Source: Gp13-AA77 sp036521995 (GTDB lineage Bacteria > Acidobacteriota > Terriglobia > UBA7540). Taken from it: a stretch of 14,838 nucleotides of DNA. The notes beneath the pieces are model-generated. The model was not told the origin of the DNA. It saw nothing but the letters and a program-made list of their open reading frames with translations, and made no database searches. Positions 1 through 6,032 of the stretch are shown here, in pieces. The DNA is taken from positions 1-14,838 of the forward strand of contig DATDGR010000325.1 of the NCBI GenBank assembly GCA_036521995.1. The letters run 5' to 3'. Position numbers and translations under genes: made by a program. Position 1 is the first letter of the stretch. Each line of letters starts with the position of its first letter.

Positions 1-2
1 CC

Positions 3-1010
3 GCCGGGACGCACTCGCTCAACCTGACGAAGTTTCCGCTGCCGTCGCCGGTTTCCCTGTTCGTGAAAGCTGTAGGTCAGTCAAGCATCAGCAACGTGAT
101 GTCCTCGCCGGTGGTCTTGCGGGCTGGTGACACTCAGCCGCATGCGGTGCTCAACGTCACCATGGCCGGCGACCTCAGTGTTCGAGCTTCGACGGTGGGA
201 TCATCCGGTTCGAGCGGTGTCAAGATCGTCACCATCGCTTTTGGCGACGGAACGGTCGCCCAAGCCGCAACTGCGACACATCAATATGCCGCGGTCGGCG
301 ATTACACCGTCACCGCCACAGTGTTCGACAACTTGGGCGCTTCTTCGGTTGCGGTCGTACGGGTGGAGGACAAGTCGGCGGCCGCCGGCCTGACCATTCT
401 TAGCCCAGCCAACTCGTCTTCAGTGAACTGGCCTACACCGATTGTGGCGTCATCGCACACCGGCCATACCGTCGAGCGGACCAACGTTCTGATTGATGGT
501 CGGCCGGCGTTTGCCACTAACCTCGGCGCCGTGAACTCGGCGCTCAAGGTGTTCGTGGGCACGCACCTGATCAGCGTAAACTCGACCGACTCAACCGGAG
601 CCGTTTCGCAAGCATCGGTATCAGTCGTTGGCGAGCCGGGCGATCTACCGCCCACCGCCGCGATCAAGGTGATCTTCATGCCCCAGATTTCACCGAACAC
701 GGTGCTCGCCTGCTTTACTGGCTCGCGCGATCCCGACGGGTTCATCCTGAGCTATAAGTCCGAGTTCTCTGACGGCGCCAGTTTTTTCACTCCTGCGGCT
801 TTGCACACGCTGGCGGCGCCAGGCTCCTATTCGGTGACTCTCGACATCATCGATCAGTTTGGTGCACCGGCTACGGAAACAGAAAGCTTCACCATCACCC
901 CTGGCGCAGGGGCGGCTGGAGCTCTGGCGACGTCAGTATCGGCGGCGCGCGGCGACGAAGAGAAGCGAAAGCAGGCGCAACCCCACACCGATCCGATTCG
1001 GAAGCCCTAA
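3..1010 (+). CDS. Secreted PKD-domain protein, C-terminal part (5' end outside the window)
   Basis: The reading frame is open from the left edge with no stop, so the GTG at 63 is probably internal and the true start lies upstream. Beta-sandwich modules can be seen. A PKD-like domain contains FGDGT followed by HQYAAVGDYTVTATVFD (about residues 59-88 counted from 63). An Ig-like segment begins near TILSPANSSSV. A second PKD-like domain contains SRDPDGFI, FSDGA and PGSYSVTLDIIDQFG (about 220-265). PKD domains are extracellular protein- or polysaccharide-binding modules, usually in large secreted or surface proteins. No enzymatic domain is visible in this part. The tail (about the last 25 residues) is polar and charged, with no membrane anchor or sorting motif. 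It ends 20 bases before the stop of the convergent PilZ gene. The family call is firm; the biological role is unknown because the N-terminus is missing. Confidence 0.8.
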   Translation, partial: AGTHSLNLTKFPLPSPVSLFVKAVGQSSISNVMSSPVVLRAGDTQPHAVLNVTMAGDLSVRASTVGSSGSSGVKIVTIAFGDGTVAQAATATHQYAAVGDYTVTATVFDNLGASSVAVVRVEDKSAAAGLTILSPANSSSVNWPTPIVASSHTGHTVERTNVLIDGRPAFATNLGAVNSALKVFVGTHLISVNSTDSTGAVSQASVSVVGEPGDLPPTAAIKVIFMPQISPNTVLACFTGSRDPDGFILSYKSEFSDGASFFTPAALHTLAAPGSYSVTLDIIDQFGAPATETESFTITPGAGAAGALATSVSAARGDEEKRKQAQPHTDPIRKP

Positions 1011-1030
1011 TCGATGTAACGTTGGGGACG

Positions 1031-1765
1031 CTAGGCCCTGGGCTTGACATCGCGACGCGCTATCCAAGAGGAGAGCTGTGTATACGCGGAGTCGGGCATG
1101 ATATTGAACTTTATTCCTGCAAGGCCGTCGGCGTTGGTCCAGGCGACTTCGCCGCTGCCGCGAATGAGTCCACCGTAGGGGATCTCGAAAGCAAACTGTA
1201 CCGGAGATCCTGTTGGATGGTAATAAAGCGACCAGATGGCCATACCGCCCTCGCTCAGGTTTGACATCGTACTCTCCACCTGGCGTTGCTTCATCGTGAT
1301 CTCCACCGGCACCATCAAGGGATAACGGAAGTACCGCCGTTTCTCCGAGACCATCATCGCTGCAGCAACCGTGAAGATGTGCGCAATTTTCTCGGGGAGC
1401 AGCGGCCGGTGCAAAACAAAGTTTGCGCCGGCGCGAATGGCGAATTGGTTTTCCGGCGACGCACCCATACAGGCAAAGACGACGGTGAAACGGTTGGAGC
1501 TGCCGTGTCGCACCTGGGCGATCAGATCGAGCGCCCCGGGAAGGCCCATATCGATCACGATGCCGTCGACTTTTCGGCGGCTGACATAGCTGCGTGCCCG
1601 CGAGGTACCGGGAGCGCAGTTGAGGCGTCCGTTGACTAGGCGAATGGCCGCAGCCACCGTCTTGAACAAGGAACCATCGCTGCATACCACCAGAAATTCC
1701 GGGTTCGGCCGTCGATTGGAGGCAATGGGGCGGGAAGGGACTGAATCTCTGGCTGGGTGCAACAT
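1031..1765 (-). CDS. Degenerate receiver domain fused to PilZ domain
   Basis: This 244-residue protein has two parts. Residues about 22-135 look like a response-regulator receiver fold: strand FLVVCSDG, then GIVIDMGLPGA with D72 at the usual phospho-acceptor position. However, the acidic pair after the first strand is C-S-D rather than D-D, and the conserved Lys-Pro near the end is R120-P121 (in HRPL). Phosphorylation is therefore doubtful. Residues about 141-235 are a PilZ domain with both c-di-GMP motifs, R143-x3-R147 (RRYFR) and N169-x-S171-x2-G174 (NLSEGG). PilZ domains bind cyclic di-GMP and usually tune motility, adhesion or exopolysaccharide. The arrangement suggests a c-di-GMP effector whose N-terminal domain is a protein-protein or allosteric module. 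It is the last gene of the minus-strand run, 89 bases after the Rsm22-like gene. A weak GGTGA lies upstream of the ATG. Confidence 0.82.
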   Translation of the reverse strand: MLHPARDSVPSRPIASNRRPNPEFLVVCSDGSLFKTVAAAIRLVNGRLNCAPGTSRARSYVSRRKVDGIVIDMGLPGALDLIAQVRHGSSNRFTVVFACMGASPENQFAIRAGANFVLHRPLLPEKIAHIFTVAAAMMVSEKRRYFRYPLMVPVEITMKQRQVESTMSNLSEGGMAIWSLYYHPTGSPVQFAFEIPYGGLIRGSGEVAWTNADGLAGIKFNIMPDSAYTQLSSWIARRDVKPRA

Positions 1766-1854
1766 GAAGAATCACCGAAACGACTAGTCTACGAGCTTTT
1801 GGGCTCGCCGCGTACAGAGAATTGCCCCAAGTCAAAAATAAGTTTGCACTAATT

Positions 1855-2844
1855 CTAGGGCAGAGGAGGTCCTTTCCAGGTTTCTCCCCACTCCGCCCGG
1901 CGGGCCAGCTTGTAAGCCTCTTTTTGCGAGCGGGCGACGGTTCGGGCTTCGATCTGGCCGGCGGAACAGAGTCTGAGTTGCACGTGTCCGGGATTCTTGT
2001 GGGGGTGGCGAACTAGCCGCGCCAGCCCGGACGACGCGTAATCGCGGCTGGCGACCAGATAGGAGAACTTCTCGTCTTCATAGGCCAAAGTTGCGCCCTT
2101 CAGTTGGCGATGCAGCGACGTGCGCTCCACGCGCTGAGAGAAATGGCACCAATCGCCGGCGGCGGCCATAGGACAGGCAAGGCGATTCGGGCAGGGCGCC
2201 AGGATTTTTGCGCATGCTGCGATCAGGGTCTCGCGCGCGGAGTGCACTGAGGAGAATCCACGCGGCGTCCCCGCTTCGACAATCACCAGAAATTGTGCCG
2301 CTGAATTCCATGCCCTCCGCACCAGGGCCTCTCTATCGGAAGGGGACAGCTCTCCGAGCGCGTAGGAAACGATGACCAGATCGTGCTGCGGATAGTTTTC
2401 TTCGCGAACGAGGTCACCCGCTCTCCATTGCGCTTGAGCCAAGAGGGGATACGGACCCTCTGCCGCGAGCCGCTTCGCGAGCTTCAACCAGGCGGCGTCG
2501 CAGTCGACCGCCGTGGCCTGACCGGCGTTGGGAAAAGCGTCCGCCGCGGCCCAGAGCGCGGTACCTGGACCCGCACCGAGGTCGAGCACGCTGGTGGTTC
2601 GGGCTTCAGGGGCGAGTCGTCGAATCTCTTCGAACACCCGGCGGCAGGCGGCATATGTCGCGGGAAGGCGCACCGCCAGATAGGCGGCACGGTGCGCTTC
2701 ACTCGGGAGGATTGGCGTTGAGTGATCTCGGGCTTGGTACAACTCCGTCAGCTCGGCGACAGCCCGCCTCAGCGCTCGGCGCTCGATCTTGCCAGTCTCG
2801 TGCTCGATGGCGATGCGCAACTGTTCCGGCAGACGCGTATTCAT
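1855..2844 (-). CDS. Rsm22/METTL17-like methyltransferase-fold protein with Fe-S cysteines
   Basis: This 329-residue protein belongs to the Rsm22 family of small-ribosomal-subunit-associated methyltransferase-like proteins (mitochondrial Rsm22/METTL17 and bacterial relatives). The SAM-binding glycine motif is VLDLGAGPGTALWAA (86-100), and the motif IV region is HDLVIVSYALGELS (154-167). C218, C224, C233 (around CPNRLACPMAAAGDWCHF) and C293 fit the four-cysteine cluster that holds a [4Fe-4S] in mitochondrial homologues. The mitochondrial proteins act in small-subunit assembly; in bacteria the target is not established, and I do not claim rRNA methylation. The start is the ATG at 2844; no clear Shine-Dalgarno is visible. 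It lies 15 bases after the redoxin stop, so it is probably co-transcribed with it. Family assignment is strong and function is open. Confidence 0.85.
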   Translation of the reverse strand: MNTRLPEQLRIAIEHETGKIERRALRRAVAELTELYQARDHSTPILPSEAHRAAYLAVRLPATYAACRRVFEEIRRLAPEARTTSVLDLGAGPGTALWAAADAFPNAGQATAVDCDAAWLKLAKRLAAEGPYPLLAQAQWRAGDLVREENYPQHDLVIVSYALGELSPSDREALVRRAWNSAAQFLVIVEAGTPRGFSSVHSARETLIAACAKILAPCPNRLACPMAAAGDWCHFSQRVERTSLHRQLKGATLAYEDEKFSYLVASRDYASSGLARLVRHPHKNPGHVQLRLCSAGQIEARTVARSQKEAYKLARRAEWGETWKGPPLP

Positions 2845-2859
2845 TGGGCGTCGCCGGGC

Positions 2860-3471
2860 TCAATGCTGGTACTTAACCGAGCACCCGTAAGGCTGAGTCG
2901 CGGGATCGGCGACCGGTTTCCCTGCCAGCGCTTCCGTCAGCGCATTCGAGACATAGTTTTTCGACGAGGCAATGTCCGCCACATCCGAGGTCGGATGGTC
3001 GTCGATGGCTCCGTTGTAGATCAGCACCCCGCTGGGATCGATGATGTACATGTGCGGCGTGGTCTTAGCAGCGTAGAGGTGACCCAACGTGCCTCCCGGA
3101 TCCATCAGCACAGCGGTCGGCATAGCGTTCATCTGCTGGAGATATTGGTTCTCCTGCGTGGGGGTCACGTATCCCTGCGTGCCCGGCGCCGAAGAGATCA
3201 CGGTGAGCCACACTACGCCCTTCGCTGTCCATTGCTTCTGCAAGCGCTGCATGTTGCCGCTCTCATAATGTTTCCGGGTATAAGGACATCCCTGGTTGTG
3301 CCACTCGAGCACCACGTACTTGCCTTTGTAAGCGCTCAGGGTCTGGCTCTTGCCATTGCTATCGACCGCCGTGAAATTCGGCGCGGGCTCCCCGACTTTG
3401 GCCGCCAGGGCTGCGGCCACGAGCGCCAGAGGGAGTCCGATACCAAGCAACAAATTCCGCAGGCTTTTCAT
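2860..3471 (-). CDS. Secreted redoxin/peroxiredoxin-like protein
   Basis: This 203-residue protein has a signal peptide (residues 1-24, MKSLRNLLLG followed by an alanine-rich core) and a thioredoxin-fold AhpC/TSA-like domain. The active-site segment is EWHNQGCPYTRKHY with C62; the usual second Cys of a CxxC is Thr65. A C-terminal C197 in PYGCSVKY is the likely resolving partner. A TTPH motif supplies the cis-Pro (P139). This pattern is typical of envelope thioredoxin-family proteins in Gram-negative bacteria. I chose the ATG at 3471 because AAAGGAGG lies four bases upstream and the signal peptide begins there. An in-frame ATG at 3492 overlaps the preceding stop as ATGA and would add seven residues. 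The gene is tightly coupled to the DsbD-N-like gene upstream, so a role in periplasmic thiol redox or copper handling is inferred. Confidence 0.82.
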   Translation of the reverse strand: MKSLRNLLLGIGLPLALVAAALAAKVGEPAPNFTAVDSNGKSQTLSAYKGKYVVLEWHNQGCPYTRKHYESGNMQRLQKQWTAKGVVWLTVISSAPGTQGYVTPTQENQYLQQMNAMPTAVLMDPGGTLGHLYAAKTTPHMYIIDPSGVLIYNGAIDDHPTSDVADIASSKNYVSNALTEALAGKPVADPATQPYGCSVKYQH

Positions 3472-3475
3472 CTCG

Positions 3476-3483
3476 CCTCCTTT
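3476..3483 (-). promoter_or_regulatory. Shine-Dalgarno AAAGGAGG deciding the redoxin start
   Basis: On the minus strand AAAGGAGG sits four bases before the ATG at 3471. It overlaps the codons that would follow the alternative ATG at 3492. It favours the shorter protein, which starts directly with the signal peptide. Its position just after the end of the upstream gene suggests independent re-initiation rather than simple ATGA coupling. Confidence 0.65.
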
Positions 3484-3488
3484 GGCCA

Positions 3489-4322
3489 TCATTTTATTCC
3501 TTTGGCGGCCATCACGGGGGCTTCGACCTGGTAAGCCTCGCCGCCGGCGAAGACGAGCACGCCGCGTAGCACGCTAATCGGTTTGAGCAGCAGATCGGAC
3601 TTCTTGAGCGTGATCTTCAACCCGTGCGCGGTAGTTTCAACCGGTTGCGCCGCCGCATTCTCTACTTGGCCCGGTTCGAGAGGAAAAAATTGCGGCCGGC
3701 CGCCGGTTACGCTGCCGTCGAGGTTCAACACGAAAGTGTCCTGACGTGACTCGACGCGGGCCGCCCAACCCGGGGGCAGCGGCTGCGGCAGGAGCTTTTT
3801 TGCCCTGGCGAAAAGAACCACAGTCTCAGGGCTCGCCTTCCGCGCGCCTCCCACACTCCACGAGCCCTGTAACCGCGCATGATCGGGCAAGCAAATCTCG
3901 CGGCAGATCAGCCATTTGGCATCGACAGAAAAGCCGAGCGCCTGCCCATCGGGCGCGATACCTTGAGCCGCGTGGATTGGAACCATGAGCAGCACCTCGT
4001 CGTGATACCCGTAGTCGGTGAGCTCAGAAGAGCTCTGCATGCGTTCGGGTCTCGGCCACTCGATCGAACCCGCGCTGAATCCCTCCGGCAGTTGCCACTG
4101 AAATGACGGCGACTGGCCAGAATCGCCGGGATTGATCCAGTAGATATGCCAGCCCTTCTCCAACACAAAGTGAACCCCGACCAGGAGCTTCGCGTCGGGC
4201 CGAGCCTTAGTTTCGAGAGAAAGAAGCTCGACCTGGGCATGCTTGGCGTGCACCGGCTCGCCGCCGGCAATAGGCGCCAGAGCCAAGAACATCAGCCCGA
4301 GAATAAGCGAGAGGCCCCGCAT
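3489..4322 (-). CDS. Stand-alone DsbD/ScsB-type N-terminal periplasmic domain protein
   Basis: This protein of about 277 residues has a signal peptide (MRGLSLILGLMFLALAPIAG) and a single periplasmic domain related to the N-terminal domain of ScsB/DsbD thiol-disulfide reductases. The family signatures are GWHIYWINPGDSG (58-70), DYGYHDEVLLMVPI (103-116) and the redox pair C140-x3-C144 in WLICREICLPD. The transmembrane electron-transfer domain and C-terminal thioredoxin domain of full DsbD are absent. It must therefore receive electrons from another protein or work as a binding domain. ScsB relatives are known from suppressor-of-copper-sensitivity loci. It follows the PmoB-like gene by about 70 bases, and its TGA overlaps an ATG of the redoxin frame. 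A TTG at 4337 would extend it by five residues; I prefer the ATG at 4322 because the signal peptide starts there. Confidence 0.8.
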   Translation of the reverse strand: MRGLSLILGLMFLALAPIAGGEPVHAKHAQVELLSLETKARPDAKLLVGVHFVLEKGWHIYWINPGDSGQSPSFQWQLPEGFSAGSIEWPRPERMQSSSELTDYGYHDEVLLMVPIHAAQGIAPDGQALGFSVDAKWLICREICLPDHARLQGSWSVGGARKASPETVVLFARAKKLLPQPLPPGWAARVESRQDTFVLNLDGSVTGGRPQFFPLEPGQVENAAAQPVETTAHGLKITLKKSDLLLKPISVLRGVLVFAGGEAYQVEAPVMAAKGIK

Positions 4323-4393
4323 GGTCGTCTCTGTCAATTCTACGTACCCACAGATACGCTTGCGCGAGCGCCCAGCTGTTCAGAGCAGGAAAG

Positions 4394-5905
4394 TTATTTT
4401 TCGACCCGCGCGGTGAACACGCCTGTCTCCACGTGTCCGGCGCGCTTGACCTGTACAAAAATCCGGTAATCGCCGGCCTGGGGGAACCCGTAAGGGAACG
4501 AAACTTCGCCCGACGGTAGGTCATGACGCATGCTCATGCCGGCGGGTTCAGACTCGCCGTTTTCGGCAAGCGCCACCGCGGCCATCGATACCGAGCCGGC
4601 CGGATGGACGTGCGCGAAGACCTTGCCGTCGTCGCTGATGAAAGCAGCATGACCAGCCATGCCCATGTAATTCTCGAGCTCCGCAGGCTTGCCGTTCGGG
4701 TCTTCAACGCGAAAGCGGAACCACACCGGGTCACCGGCCTTGAAGCTCGCCGGGGACTTCCCGCCCGCGCCCTCATCTCGCTCCCACACCATGCGGTACC
4801 CGTCGGACAGCTGCGCCACGTCATTTGCCACCACCAAACTGGACCCACCGGAATCGTCGCCGGTGAGAGCGCTGCCCGTGAGCGCCGGCAGGTCGATCGT
4901 AGCCACCTGCGTCTCGGGGAAGCCGGTGTTGTGCACGATGTCGGCATAGAGCTGGTAGTGGCCGGCGGGGAGAGTGGGAAGATTGTCTGCGAATTGCGCC
5001 ACGCCGGTCTGGTCGGGATGCAGATGCCAGAAGCTCTGCATGTCAGGCATGCGCACCAGGAAAAGATGGAGAATGTGCCCGTGGTCGGGGATCAGGTCGT
5101 CGAGGCGGAGCGCGTCAGGAATCCTGAAGCCGCCGCGCTTGATTCGCTCCAGCTGCGTCGGGTCAATGATCTTCTCGAGCGCGTTCGGGTTTTCGAGCTG
5201 GAGATGCAACACATTGCCCGACGCCAGCGACACCCCCATCTGCGGCAGTTTGTAGTTAAGTCGGGCGTTGGCGCTGGCGTCAACCGTCCACCATTTGTTG
5301 GCCGCCCACACCACGCCGATCAGGACCAGCGTGGCGCAGGTCATCAGCACCAGGGCGCGCTTCTTTTGCGGCGGCGACGGAGCGGCGCCGGGCTCGAGTT
5401 TGGCGTCACGACTGGCGGCCCCGACGATCCCCACCATCCCCGCTACCAAGGCCACTCCCAGCAATGCCAGCAGCGCTCCCAGCGGAGCATTCATTGTCGC
5501 CGAGTGGGTGGAGACCGCCGGAACTGGAACTTCCAACTCTCCAGCGCCTAGTTTGCCGGCGACTTTTACCTCTACCTTCCAGGAGCCGCGCTGCATAATC
5601 CAGAGCTTTCCGGTAAACAGCTGGGGATCGCTGCCGGAACGTTCTGCGACGTCGGGCGTCGGTGAAAGATTCCCGGGAGCTCCGACCATCTTCAGGGGCA
5701 GCACATCGACCTTGTCGACCTGGTTGCCCTCGCTGCGAATCAGAATCTCGGCGATGCCCGGCACCACAGCCGGCGGCCGCACTGTCACCAGCAAATGATA
5801 GGGGCCAGCCTGGCCGTCGTAGAAAACGTCCGGACTGTTGACGTGGGCCCAGAGGGACGAAGAGGCGACAATCACGGTAGAGCACAGAAAATATCGGAGC
5901 TTCAT
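4394..5905 (-). CDS. PmoB-like topology periplasmic protein with two membrane helices and His-rich beta domains
   Basis: This 503-residue protein is probably often annotated as hypothetical or FixH/YtkA-like. It has a signal peptide ending near SSSLWA (20), which would leave H21 (HVNSPDVFYDG) as the mature N-terminus. An N-terminal beta domain spans 21-135. Two helices at about 140-163 and 184-204 are separated by a short Lys/Arg-rich loop. A large C-terminal beta region holds two similar units: H280 with H294-L-H296-P and a GHYQLY strand, then H419 with H432-V-H434-P and a GDYRIF strand. This SP-beta-2TM-beta order is that of the B subunit of copper membrane monooxygenases. Against PmoB's GDWHVH copper segment this protein reads GSWKVE (107-112), so the histidines H137 and H139 of PmoB are not conserved. 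The start at 5905 is chosen for the signal peptide; an ATG at 5971 adds 22 unlikely residues. The topology is clear; homology to PmoB is an inference. Confidence 0.65.
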   Translation of the reverse strand: MKLRYFLCSTVIVASSSLWAHVNSPDVFYDGQAGPYHLLVTVRPPAVVPGIAEILIRSEGNQVDKVDVLPLKMVGAPGNLSPTPDVAERSGSDPQLFTGKLWIMQRGSWKVEVKVAGKLGAGELEVPVPAVSTHSATMNAPLGALLALLGVALVAGMVGIVGAASRDAKLEPGAAPSPPQKKRALVLMTCATLVLIGVVWAANKWWTVDASANARLNYKLPQMGVSLASGNVLHLQLENPNALEKIIDPTQLERIKRGGFRIPDALRLDDLIPDHGHILHLFLVRMPDMQSFWHLHPDQTGVAQFADNLPTLPAGHYQLYADIVHNTGFPETQVATIDLPALTGSALTGDDSGGSSLVVANDVAQLSDGYRMVWERDEGAGGKSPASFKAGDPVWFRFRVEDPNGKPAELENYMGMAGHAAFISDDGKVFAHVHPAGSVSMAAVALAENGESEPAGMSMRHDLPSGEVSFPYGFPQAGDYRIFVQVKRAGHVETGVFTARVEK

Positions 5906-5925
5906 AGAGTTTTGATCAGACGAGA

Positions 5926-6025
5926 ATTTGCCAAACCTGAGAATTGCCAAACGTATGCTTAGTCGACCCATTGAGCGCCGGGGTAATCCCGCCGATCTTT
6001 GCCAATCCTGGCAATTCCGCCAATC
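5926..6025 (-). promoter_or_regulatory. Cluster of TTGGC repeats and inverted repeat upstream of the PmoB-like gene
   Basis: In the 127-base gap between the PmoC-like and PmoB-like genes, the minus strand carries TTTGGCAATTCTC and, 16 bases on, TTTGGCAAATTCTC. There is also ATTGGCAAAG, and ATTGGCGGAA 18 bases from it. A perfect inverted repeat, TTGCCA-4-TGGCAA, lies at 5999-6014. No strong -10/-35 pair is obvious, and there is no U-tract for a terminator. The phased direct repeats suggest an operator for a regulator of the PmoB-like gene. A processing site or chance remain possible. Confidence 0.35.
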
Positions 6026-6032
6026 GGGTGGT

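Noticed and set aside
933..1835. Long minus-strand open frame overlapping the PilZ gene
   Set aside because: Its product is Arg/Pro/Ser-rich with no domain, and the overlapping frame encodes clear receiver-like and PilZ motifs.
4350..4372. Small GC-rich hairpins in the gap between the PmoB-like and DsbD-N genes
   Set aside because: Stems are only four bases with no U-tract; chance in GC-rich DNA.
4523..5551. 342-codon plus-strand frame opposite the PmoB-like gene
   Set aside because: Its His/Arg-rich product has no family features; it is a GC-driven antisense shadow of the real gene.
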